Positions 1 through 5,605 of a DNA stretch of 10,191 bases are shown here, one piece after another. The DNA is taken from NCBI GenBank assembly GCA_913062735.1, contig CAJXWI010000048.1, positions 1 to 10,191 on the forward strand. The letters run 5' to 3'. The position numbers were made by a program, and so were the translations under genes. This DNA is from an uncultured Arcobacter sp. (lineage in GTDB: Bacteria; Campylobacterota; Campylobacteria; Campylobacterales; Arcobacteraceae). The notes beneath the pieces were generated by a model, which saw only the letters and a list, made by a program, of their open reading frames with translations, was not told the origin of the DNA and did not search any database. The first letter of the stretch is position 1. Every line of letters starts with the position of its first letter.

Positions 1-1
1 C

Positions 2-277
2 TTACAGCAATTTATGGCTTTAATGCAAGATAAAGCCGATACCCAAGTTAAATTGTGTGCGATTAGTGTTCCGCAAGATATAGGACTTACAAGTGGCATA
101 GAAATAGAAGATAAAGTACAAGTTCAACGATTAAAGGCGCTTGGCGAACAACGAGAACAAGCCTTTAAAGCTTATGTGATAGAACATGGAGAAATTGATT
201 CAGCTAGGCTATTACTCTGCACCCCACAAATTGATAGCAGTAAAGGTGCAAAACCAAGAATGGTTATCTCTGTTTAA
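2..277 (+). CDS. DUF748 domain protein, C-terminal end (partial)
   Basis: The reading frame is open to the left edge, so only about the last 91 residues are present and the real start lies outside the window. The visible part has a leucine- and alanine-rich helix with the pattern LKALGEQREQAFKAYVIEHG, then the element DSARLLLCTP, and ends in AKPRMVISV. This arrangement is typical of the C-terminal tail of DUF748 (AsmA-like, envelope-spanning) proteins. In that family an OmpA-like alpha/beta segment of the form 'R..A....L...G......R.....P........PR....L' closes the chain. Such proteins are large and associated with the periplasm or outer membrane, and their precise role is not settled. The gene is followed after 33 bases by a truncated AraC-type regulator on the same strand. 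Its base composition (about 38-40% G+C by eye) is higher than most of the window. Confidence 0.7.
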   Translation, partial: LQQFMALMQDKADTQVKLCAISVPQDIGLTSGIEIEDKVQVQRLKALGEQREQAFKAYVIEHGEIDSARLLLCTPQIDSSKGAKPRMVISV

Positions 278-310
278 AACAATATATTTTGATTCAAAAG
301 GCCAATATTT

Positions 311-790
311 ATGAAAGCGAAATGTGGAAAAATGATCGCCTCTGATAACTGTTCATGGCGTTTTGAAAAATTTCAGTTTCCCATAAAAGAGTTTGACTGG
401 CATTACCATCCTGAATATGAAATATGCTTAACGTTAAACAGTAAGGGTTCAAAGCACATTGGCGATTACATCAATGATTACGACAATCCAGATTTAGTTC
501 TACTTGGCCCCAACTTACCACATAGCTGGCAGACTGATGTTAATGAAGACAGTAGTCCCATTATTATTTATGTTGCCCAAATCCCAGCGCAATGGTTAGA
601 TAATTTAATAACAAACATTCCCGAGCTTAGCTCCTTAAAAAATATGCTTAAGCTCTCTTTAAGAGGCATTGAATTCACCCAAGAAACCACATTAAAATCA
701 ATTGCCATTTTTAAGGAAATGAGTCATGCCGAACCTGTTGAGCGTTTCTATTTATTAATTAAATTATTCATTTTTTGTATTAACAAATAG
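311..790 (+). pseudogene. Truncated AraC-family regulator (cupin sensor half only)
   Basis: The 159-residue product is the N-terminal cupin (arabinose-binding-like) domain of an AraC-family transcriptional regulator. Visible cupin features are WHYHPEYEICL (residues 30-40; H31, H33 and E37 are in the usual ligand-binding positions), the GDY turn at 51-53, and LLGPNLPHSW at 64-73. Family members are usually about 280-300 residues long, with a double helix-turn-helix in the last 100. Here the frame ends with IKLFIFCINK and no HTH follows in any frame, so about 130 residues are missing. The resemblance to an AraC protein appears to fade around position 760, where the sequence turns into low-GC DNA carrying a gene in the opposite direction. 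The start has an AAAGG site at 296-300. I infer a broken gene at a recombination or assembly junction. A cupin-only regulator is possible but less likely. Confidence 0.75.
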
Positions 791-984
791 AGCTTTAACT
801 TTGTTTGATTTTGACAATTTATTCCATTTAATACATTCTGCAGCAGCTGTAGATTTGGTGAATACGCCTGCATGATTAGCTCCATCTTCAAAATAAAATA
901 AGCAAAGATCATTTCTCTTCTTTTTTTTATAAGTTGAGGTAAATTTTTAATCCTAAAATTTTTTTTGTTTGAATTTTTGCTCAT
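764..984 (-). pseudogene. Small hypothetical gene with frame change at an A8 run
   Basis: From the ATG at 984 the frame reads MSKNSNKKNFRIKNLPQLIKK and reaches a run of eight A (minus strand; T8 at 921-928). Staying in frame gives a low-complexity tail. Shifting back by one base inside the run gives a more protein-like continuation (NDLCLFYFEDGANHAGVFTK, then STAAAECIKWNKL) that ends at a TAA at 764-766, for a product of 73 residues. In that second frame there is a stop at 947-949 and no start codon, so the two parts need each other. The ATG overlaps the last codons of the upstream secreted-protein gene, which suggests translational coupling. I recognise no family. The change may be a sequencing error in the homopolymer, a true inactivating mutation, or a -1 slip on the A AAA AAA heptamer. 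Confidence 0.45.
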
Positions 985-1363
985 AATAGCTTGCTATGAC
1001 TTCATCCTTTTTAAGTGTCCATTGGGGAGGATTATTGATACTGGAGTCTTGTTCATTATATTGTAAAAAACCAACAACACTTTTTTTTCTTCTATCAAGG
1101 ATATAGGTGTAATTATAGTCTACTATGCTATGTGTACCTTGTCCTCCTGCTGTAGCATGAAGAAGGATAATTGTCTCACTCAAAATTTCGATATTTTTTA
1201 CATACGGAATACCTGTTAGTTGAATAAGTTGAATGGGGCTTGAAATGCCATCAACTTTAACATAATATTTCTCCTCCTCTTTATCAAAGTATTCTAAATA
1301 CTTAGGATTTTTTGCAAAGGTATTTAAATATACTAGTAAAATAATAAGAATGATGTTTTTCAT
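953..1363 (-). CDS. Small secreted hypothetical protein
   Basis: This 136-residue protein begins with a signal peptide: a lysine at position 2-3, then IILIILLVYLNTFA, with likely cleavage after A17. The mature part, of about 119 residues, is beta-rich and charged, with no cysteine and no transmembrane segment, so a periplasmic or secreted soluble protein is expected. I do not recognise a family. The start ATG has a GAGG ribosome site (CCTC at 1372-1375 on the + strand). It lies 18 bases after the stop of the upstream lipoprotein gene on the same strand, so the two are probably co-transcribed. The 3' end runs into an A-rich stretch and overlaps the start of the small frame-disrupted gene downstream. 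Confidence 0.65.
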   Translation of the reverse strand: MKNIILIILLVYLNTFAKNPKYLEYFDKEEEKYYVKVDGISSPIQLIQLTGIPYVKNIEILSETIILLHATAGGQGTHSIVDYNYTYILDRRKKSVVGFLQYNEQDSSINNPPQWTLKKDEVIASYYEQKFKQKKF

Positions 1364-1375
1364 TATTTGAACCTC

Positions 1376-1393
1376 GAAGTATTATTGTACTTC
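1376..1393 (-). other. Hairpin over the lipoprotein stop codon
   Basis: GAAGTA (1376-1381) pairs with TACTTC (1388-1393) around a six-base loop that contains the stop codon of the lipoprotein gene. On the minus strand it lies just ahead of the GAGG ribosome site of the next gene. There is no T tract, so it is not a standard terminator; it could modulate translation or be chance in AT-rich DNA. Confidence 0.3.
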
Positions 1394-1957
1394 TCGAACA
1401 CAACGAACCTTAAGTTTATACTTTCTTTGCTCATAGTTTTGTAAAGCACCGATTGAAAAACTATCAAAAGAAATCTTCCACGTAAAAGTTTTTGATTTAG
1501 TAAAAGTAGAAGACCAATAATGAGAAGTGTCTTTATATTTTAGGCGATGTTTATTCTTGTACAATGCTAGTAATTGTTTTGAAGAAGGTAGGTACCAATT
1601 AGTATAATTAAGGAATACTGAATTCTTACAATAATTTTTAGCATCATGCCAGGTTCGTTTTACACTTGTAACTTGAATATTATCTTCCCACATAAGAGAA
1701 TCTATGGTTTGCGAATATTTTTTTCTTTTTTTTGTGAGCGTTTTTTTTTCAAGAGATATTATTCGTGCCATGATTTCTTCTCTTCTTTGATCTATTTCAT
1801 TTTCAGCAGAATCTTTGTTTACCTTATTTTTTTTAGCTATCTGTATATTTTTTTGCACATTTATTTGAGATGTATCTCTTTTTTCCAAGTTATTACTTGT
1901 GGCACAGCCACTAATAAAAAATAATGACATGAAAATAAATACTACAGTTTTAAACAT
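1382..1957 (-). CDS. Outer-membrane lipoprotein with Lcl C-terminal (DUF1566) domain
   Basis: The 191-residue protein starts with a lipoprotein signal: hydrophobic residues 4-15, then the lipobox I-S-G-C with the lipidated cysteine at C18. Residue +2 is alanine, not aspartate, which favours outer-membrane sorting. Residues 20-82 are lysine/glutamate-rich and probably form a coiled-coil stalk. Residues 88-191 match the Lcl C-terminal (DUF1566) pattern: LMWEDN (88-93), TWHDAKNYC (102-110), NWYLPSSKQLLAL (120-132), HYWSST (146-151) and the closing VRCVRE (184-189). C110 and C186 are candidates for a disulphide. In this widespread family the domain, related to the FGE-sulfatase/C-type-lectin-like fold, sits on surface or exported proteins; the ligand is unknown. 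The start has an AAGGA site six bases before the ATG. It is the first gene of a probable operon with the secreted protein downstream. Confidence 0.8.
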   Translation of the reverse strand: MFKTVVFIFMSLFFISGCATSNNLEKRDTSQINVQKNIQIAKKNKVNKDSAENEIDQRREEIMARIISLEKKTLTKKRKKYSQTIDSLMWEDNIQVTSVKRTWHDAKNYCKNSVFLNYTNWYLPSSKQLLALYKNKHRLKYKDTSHYWSSTFTKSKTFTWKISFDSFSIGALQNYEQRKYKLKVRCVREVQ

Positions 1958-1984
1958 TTTAATCCTTAAAATAGGTTTTGTATT

Positions 1985-2012
1985 ATTATAAATAGAAAAT
2001 AATTAAAGACAA
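1985..2012 (-). promoter_or_regulatory. Putative sigma70 promoter of the lipoprotein gene
   Basis: Read on the minus strand, TTGTCT (2007-2012) and TATAAT (1985-1990) are separated by 16 bases and stand about 27 bases ahead of the start codon at 1957. This is the best -35/-10 pair in the window. Confidence 0.5.
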
Positions 2013-2092
2013 CTTTATTATTTAATAGAATTATTAGCTTGTAACTATCATTTGGTAAGAGCTTAGTTAATTATTACCTGCTTAAATAAGTG

Positions 2093-2124
2093 TTATCTTG
2101 CAAGTATTCTTACTTACAAGATAA
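2093..2124 (-). terminator. Hairpin enclosing the stop codon of the FG-GAP gene
   Basis: The stem TTATCTTG (2093-2100) pairs with CAAGATAA (2117-2124). After one C-A mismatch, AAGTA (2102-2106) pairs with TACTT (2111-2115) around the loop TTCT. The TAA stop (2110-2112) lies at the loop edge. The fold is strong for such AT-rich DNA, but no uninterrupted T run follows on either strand, so it may be a 3'-end stabilising hairpin rather than a classical terminator. Confidence 0.45.
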
Positions 2125-2871
2125 TATTTCGTTAAAATTATTATTATATTTTGCCAGTTTAGTACTTTGTAGTTTTTTACCAACAAATTTTGTACTCATT
2201 AAATAATCCCAATTCCCACTTGCCGTAATAATCTCTACTTCACCCTTACACTTTTTTATGCCACCTGAAATAAAATCATTTCCTATACGATGATTACTTA
2301 AATTACTTATCTTTGCTAATTCAAAAAAGTCATTGTTTTTGTATGTCCAGACCCTTAATATATTAGCTAAGTGAGGCCTGTCTACATAAGCTATATCCAT
2401 AAAACCATCTTTATTTATATCTTCTATTCCACTAATAGCAAGCCATCTGTAGCGTTTGCCTATAAAAGGTGTACTTGCAAATAATTCTAGTTTATTATTA
2501 TCAAATATCTTATAGACTGCAACTCTGGCTCCAAGATTTTGATGACTTTGTATTACAACAACTTCCAAATCCCCGTCATTATTTATATCTACTAGCCTTG
2601 GTTTTATGTCTTCAAATACCAGTGATTTATCTAAAATAAGAGAAGTTAGATATTCTTTCTTTTTGCCTTTTATTTTAACTTTTAAAATTGAAGCTTCAAT
2701 TTCATCCCCTAATACCCCATGATCATATCTAGTCGTAGCTCCATCATACCACGCTTCATAAATACCAAATTTTACAAAATCATTTTTTACAAATGAGTTT
2801 GGGAAATCACTGTTTAGAGCACCTGCATTTAGGGATAAAATAAAAAACAAGTTGATTATGAGTTTTTTCAT
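2110..2871 (-). CDS. Secreted FG-GAP/VCBS repeat-like protein
   Basis: The 253-residue protein has a signal peptide (KK at 2-3, hydrophobic 4-14, probable cleavage near SLNAGA-L) and is predicted to be exported. It carries two calcium-binding blade loops of the D-x-N-x-D-G type: DINNDGDLEV (95-104) and DINKDGFMDI (151-160), each followed by hydrophobic strands, as in FG-GAP/VCBS beta-propeller repeats. The element AYVDRPHLANILRVW (161-175) resembles a conserved stretch I recall from single-domain proteins of about 250 residues in marine Alphaproteobacteria. With only two clear repeats this is a short propeller and not an integrin-size adhesin. A TATAAT box at 2907-2912 (minus strand) and an AAGG site before the ATG fit independent transcription. 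Substrate and role are unknown; extracellular sensing or binding is inference only. Confidence 0.75.
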   Translation of the reverse strand: MKKLIINLFFILSLNAGALNSDFPNSFVKNDFVKFGIYEAWYDGATTRYDHGVLGDEIEASILKVKIKGKKKEYLTSLILDKSLVFEDIKPRLVDINNDGDLEVVVIQSHQNLGARVAVYKIFDNNKLELFASTPFIGKRYRWLAISGIEDINKDGFMDIAYVDRPHLANILRVWTYKNNDFFELAKISNLSNHRIGNDFISGGIKKCKGEVEIITASGNWDYLMSTKFVGKKLQSTKLAKYNNNFNEILSCK

Positions 2872-2906
2872 TTAAAGCCTTTTTTAATATATAAAATAAC
2901 TAAACG

Positions 2907-2912
2907 ATTATA
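2907..2912 (-). promoter_or_regulatory. -10 box upstream of the FG-GAP gene
   Basis: A perfect TATAAT on the minus strand, 35 bases upstream of the start codon at 2871. No convincing -35 box is visible, which is common for promoters in Campylobacterota. Confidence 0.4.
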
Positions 2913-3023
2913 CTCTCCCAGACGTTCAATTACTATTTTCTTGTACGAGGAAGTGATTTCTCTAGAAGGTCCTTAAAAGAAAAGAAGAATGTAAGTAAGT
3001 AATAAAATACTCTAAAGAAAATT

Positions 3024-3044
3024 ATATTTTATATTTTATATTTT
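3024..3044. repeat. Three tandem copies of ATATTTT
   Basis: Three perfect 7-bp units cover the 3' end and stop codon (3029-3031) of the nuclease-like gene. Because the unit length is not a multiple of three, gain or loss of a unit would change the last residues of the protein. It may be simple AT-rich low complexity. Confidence 0.5.
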
Positions 3045-3829
3045 TCTTTAAAATCCTCACCCTTAAAGTCTACATTATCTTTTAAGTTTAGTTGAAACAT
3101 AATATTTGGATTCGTATTGATGTCTTTTTTCTTTATATAATACTGACAATCCACATTGGTAATACTTAATAAATATCGTTCACCAATATTGAAATTAGAA
3201 ACTCTTTTATTCATAGTTAAGAGATATTTGTTATTTGTTTTTTTTATTATATAGTCTTCATTTAATAAATCCATTTCTTCTTTAAAATGCGTTATATCTT
3301 TACCTGGAATATGCGTATTTCCTACTTTTTTTCTTCTAAATACTATGCTAATATCAAAGTAGTTTTCTATTTCATTTATGGGTACGAAAAGTAAATCATC
3401 TACGCTTAAATTGTTAAACTTTTTAGAAGATATAATCCATTCAACATCTTTATCATCATAAATTGTTTTTACCCAAGAAAATAATATACTCTCGTCAATA
3501 TTTACATGAATAGATGCCGTTTTTACACCTTCAAATGATGAATGATTTTTATTTAAATAGTTTATTATCTTATCTGTATACACATTTGAATCGTTTTTAC
3601 TTTTATCGCAAAAATAAAATTTATTGCCATCTTTTTGTAATACAATTTGTCCCGCTTGTGTTGATGCAAACTTAGCTTCAATAGTTGTTATAACTTTATT
3701 TGCTTTTCTTGCTGTAATGTGGGATGTTGTTGAGTCGAATCCACCTTCCATTTTAAAGTTAGCATTACAATAATTGTTTAAAAAAACTGTTGCTTCATCT
3801 TGGAATATTTCCCACTTTTGTAATGTCAT
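3029..3829 (-). CDS. PD-(D/E)XK nuclease-like protein, possible restriction endonuclease
   Basis: The 266-residue soluble protein has, near its N-terminus, the arrangement GGFDST (29-34), SHITAR (36-41), TTIEAKFAS (48-56) and QAGQIVL (58-64). D32 followed 19 residues later by E51-x-K53 at the end of a hydrophobic strand is the classical PD-(D/E)XK nuclease signature. The 'IEAK...QAGQ' region resembles type II restriction-type endonucleases. No signal peptide or membrane segment is present. The rest (residues 65-266) is a mixed alpha/beta region with no motif I recognise and may hold the DNA-recognition part. No methyltransferase lies beside it in this window, so an ordinary restriction-modification pair is not visible. 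The start ATG has an AAGGG site. Its promoter is mirrored with that of yaeQ on the other strand. Assignment to the nuclease fold is moderately supported; the substrate is unknown. Confidence 0.6.
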   Translation of the reverse strand: MTLQKWEIFQDEATVFLNNYCNANFKMEGGFDSTTSHITARKANKVITTIEAKFASTQAGQIVLQKDGNKFYFCDKSKNDSNVYTDKIINYLNKNHSSFEGVKTASIHVNIDESILFSWVKTIYDDKDVEWIISSKKFNNLSVDDLLFVPINEIENYFDISIVFRRKKVGNTHIPGKDITHFKEEMDLLNEDYIIKKTNNKYLLTMNKRVSNFNIGERYLLSITNVDCQYYIKKKDINTNPNIMFQLNLKDNVDFKGEDFKEKYKI

Positions 3830-3856
3830 AATCTTGCCCTTAAAATAAATTACCGT

Positions 3857-3867
3857 ATTATAGCTGA
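3857..3867 (-). promoter_or_regulatory. -10 element of the nuclease-like gene
   Basis: On the minus strand this reads TCAGCTATAAT, with a perfect TATAAT at 3857-3862, 27 bases upstream of the ATG at 3829. The same 11 bases occur on the plus strand ahead of yaeQ. Confidence 0.5.
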
Positions 3868-3937
3868 TAATGCTAATTTAAAAATGTGAATTGATAGTAA
3901 AGAGAGTAAAGTTTTCATAAATTCTTTAGTGCAATAT

Positions 3938-3948
3938 TCAGCTATAAT
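3938..3948 (+). promoter_or_regulatory. -10 element of yaeQ
   Basis: TCAGCTATAAT contains a perfect TATAAT at 3943-3948, 31 bases upstream of the chosen start at 3980. It is the exact inverted copy of the element ahead of the divergent nuclease-like gene, about 70 bases apart. Confidence 0.5.
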
Positions 3949-3979
3949 CAAAAAAACAGATATTAAAAAAAGGATTTTA

Positions 3980-4510
3980 ATGGCTGCAAATGCAACTATA
4001 CACAAGGCTTTACTAAATATAGCAAATATGGATCAACACTATTATTGCGAACATAATTTAACACTTGCCCAACACCCATCAGAAAACAATTTACGATTAA
4101 TGGTTCGCTTGCTTGCTTTTGTATTAAATGCAAATGAAGAATTGATGTTTTGTAAGGGAATATCCCAAGATGATGAGCCTGATTTATGGGAGAAATCATT
4201 AGGTGGGGATATAAAGACGTGGATAGATGTAGGACAACCTGATCTCAAACGTATAAAAAAAGCATGTGGACGATCTGAACAAGTAATAATATACACCTTT
4301 AAAGAAAGTTTAGCACTGCCTTGGTTTAAACAAATAGAAAATTCTCTTCTTCGTTTTAAAAATCTTAAAATTATATATCTTAATATTGAAGGTGATATAG
4401 AATTACTTAACAAGCGTTCTATGAATATACAGTGTAATATACTTGATAATGAACTTACCCTTCTTGATAATGACAAGAGTGTAGTAATAAGTCAAGATAT
4501 TTATAAATAA
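3980..4510 (+). CDS. yaeQ: YaeQ family protein
   Basis: The 176-residue product aligns along its whole length with E. coli YaeQ (about 181 residues). Shared elements are ATIHKA near the N-terminus, LTLAQHPSE (27-35), RLMVRLLAF (39-47), DDEPDLWEK (64-72), W(I)DVGQPD (81-88) and KRIKKACGRS (90-99). The known YaeQ structure has a PD-(D/E)XK-nuclease-like fold, and the conserved PD...RIKKA stretch lies in that region; nuclease activity has not been established to my knowledge. E. coli YaeQ was first noticed as a suppressor linked to RfaH. A longer frame opens with GTG at 3929, but ATG at 3980 is preferred: AGGA lies at 3971-3974, the -10 box at 3943-3948 would fall inside the longer version, and homologues begin with this M-x-x-x-ATI segment. 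It is divergent from the nuclease-like gene. Confidence 0.93.
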   Translation: MAANATIHKALLNIANMDQHYYCEHNLTLAQHPSENNLRLMVRLLAFVLNANEELMFCKGISQDDEPDLWEKSLGGDIKTWIDVGQPDLKRIKKACGRSEQVIIYTFKESLALPWFKQIENSLLRFKNLKIIYLNIEGDIELLNKRSMNIQCNILDNELTLLDNDKSVVISQDIYK

Positions 4511-4586
4511 TTAAAAAGGTTAAATAAATTAACTGGCTTAGAAAGCGTCAAATATTTAGCCATTAAACTTAGCGAAAAGGTATACT

Positions 4587-5324
4587 ATGTTAATTAATTA
4601 TGAAAATCGCTTTGAGAATTTAATTATTCTTGATAATAAAGAGCACACAATCATAAAAGAAGAAACACAAGATAAAATACGCGAAGCTATTGGAAAAATA
4701 GTAGACAATACAAAAGAATATGAACCAACACCTAAACAATTAGTTGAATATCCTTGGTTGAAAAATGCAGCAAATGGCATTAATAAAGTTTCGGATATTC
4801 TGCAAGACTATGAAAATGGAATTGATGGAGCAGGGACGTTTACAATGTCAACTAAGGCAAGTGAAAGTTTTAGAATAATGGGTGAAGATGGGAAAAGAAC
4901 ACATGCCTATACCATATATACAGATACAGATATAACTACTACGCATTTAGCTTGGGACAGTGAAGATCGTACAAGAGAAGGGAAACAAGAGATCTCAAGT
5001 ATCTCTTTTCATACTGATTATCTCTCTTCTGAAGTGAATGAGTGGAAACATATAGAGTTAAATTTTGATGTGAAAAATTTAGAAGAATTTGAAGGTTTTG
5101 AAAAATTATTTGAAAAAATAAAAAATGATAAAGACTTTGAAGAAGAATTTATTTCTAATATGGACAATTACACAAGTAATAATTCTACAAATTTTATTGA
5201 ACAAATAAAACGAGGCTTAGAAATAGAAGATGCACTCTTAAGCAAAAAAAATCCTACAACTTATGATAAAGAAGGGAATGGAAATTTCATCAAAAATGGC
5301 AGTTTCTCTCTTGCACGTGCATGA
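4587..5324 (+). CDS. Unrecognised acidic cytoplasmic protein
   Basis: The 245-residue protein has a good start (AAAAGG at 4575-4580, ATG at 4587) and consistent coding character throughout. It has no signal peptide, transmembrane segment, cysteine-rich motif or repeat that I can see. The N-terminal third is helical and charged. A middle part (residues about 80-160) is rich in threonine, serine and beta-prone stretches such as GTFTMSTKAS and EISSISFHTDYLS. Residues 165-190 form a very glutamate/lysine-rich segment with phenylalanines (EEFEGFEKLFEKIKNDKDFE), and the tail is asparagine-rich. I do not recognise the family. It lies 76 bases after yaeQ on the same strand, so shared transcription is possible, but the gap contains its own ribosome site and no overlap, so a functional link is not shown. 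Confidence 0.65.
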   Translation: MLINYENRFENLIILDNKEHTIIKEETQDKIREAIGKIVDNTKEYEPTPKQLVEYPWLKNAANGINKVSDILQDYENGIDGAGTFTMSTKASESFRIMGEDGKRTHAYTIYTDTDITTTHLAWDSEDRTREGKQEISSISFHTDYLSSEVNEWKHIELNFDVKNLEEFEGFEKLFEKIKNDKDFEEEFISNMDNYTSNNSTNFIEQIKRGLEIEDALLSKKNPTTYDKEGNGNFIKNGSFSLARA

Positions 5325-5446
5325 ATATTTTAGATAATATAATAATTAGAAAAGGTTTAGTCCTAATTAGTGATTTTCTTGGCTATATTTTTATGCAAAA
5401 TTTTAAAAAAGATTTTAAATTTTATTTTTCTTAAATAAATTTATCT

Positions 5447-5452
5447 TATGAT
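5447..5452 (+). promoter_or_regulatory. Possible -10 box or dyad before the 28-residue ORF
   Basis: TATGAT lies inside the short perfect dyad CTTAT-G-ATAAG (5445-5455), 22 bases before the ATG of the small membrane ORF. It could be a -10 box overlapping an operator-like dyad. Confidence 0.25.
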
Positions 5453-5474
5453 AAGAAAAACAAAAGGATAAATT

Positions 5475-5561
5475 ATGATAGAGACAATTGCTATTACAGG
5501 ATTAATATTACTTACTTTGGTAAATGTGAGAATGATTTATAAGAATAGAAATAAAAAATAA
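5475..5561 (+). CDS. Single-span membrane micropeptide, 28 residues
   Basis: The ORF reads MIETIAITGLILLTLVNV followed by RMIYKNRNKK. It has one hydrophobic helix (residues 4-18) and a strongly positive C-terminus, giving an expected N-out/C-in single-span inner-membrane peptide. AAAGGA at 5463-5468 is six bases from the ATG, a near-ideal spacing, and a clear rho-independent terminator begins 15 bases after the stop. An isolated ribosome site, ORF and terminator in an otherwise empty 280-base gap supports a real small gene. The shape resembles small membrane-associated regulators or type I toxin peptides, but no antisense RNA is evident and the function is unknown. Confidence 0.5.
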   Translation: MIETIAITGLILLTLVNVRMIYKNRNKK

Positions 5562-5576
5562 AAATACAGAAGTAAT

Positions 5577-5600
5577 AAAAGCAAGAAATACTTGCTTTTT
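5577..5600. terminator. Bidirectional rho-independent terminator
   Basis: A perfect nine-base stem, AAAAGCAAG (5577-5585) with CTTGCTTTT (5591-5599), encloses the loop AAATA and ends in a T run on both strands. It lies between the 28-residue ORF (+) and the convergent SDR gene (-), and should end both transcripts. Confidence 0.8.
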
Positions 5601-5605
5601 ATTTC

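Noticed and set aside
748..984. Unshifted 78-codon minus-strand frame as an intact gene
   Set aside because: After the A8 run it becomes low-complexity, and its last codons run past the better stop; the shifted continuation looks more like a real protein.
1646..1924. Plus-strand frame of 92 codons
   Set aside because: It is antisense to the lipoprotein gene, very rich in F, Y and I from the A-rich opposite strand, and lacks a ribosome site.
3996..4476. Two minus-strand frames of 67 and 144 codons
   Set aside because: They lie antisense within yaeQ, which is securely identified, and have no coding character or start signals.
3029..5324. A complete restriction-modification, toxin-antitoxin or new defence system around the nuclease
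   Set aside because: No methyltransferase, antitoxin-like partner, helicase or transposase is visible in the window; the known neighbour yaeQ is a common chromosomal gene.
5344..5368. AATTAG/CTAATT hairpin after the acidic protein gene as a terminator
   Set aside because: Only six A/T-rich pairs with a 13-base loop and no clean T run; not distinguishable from chance in this AT-rich DNA.
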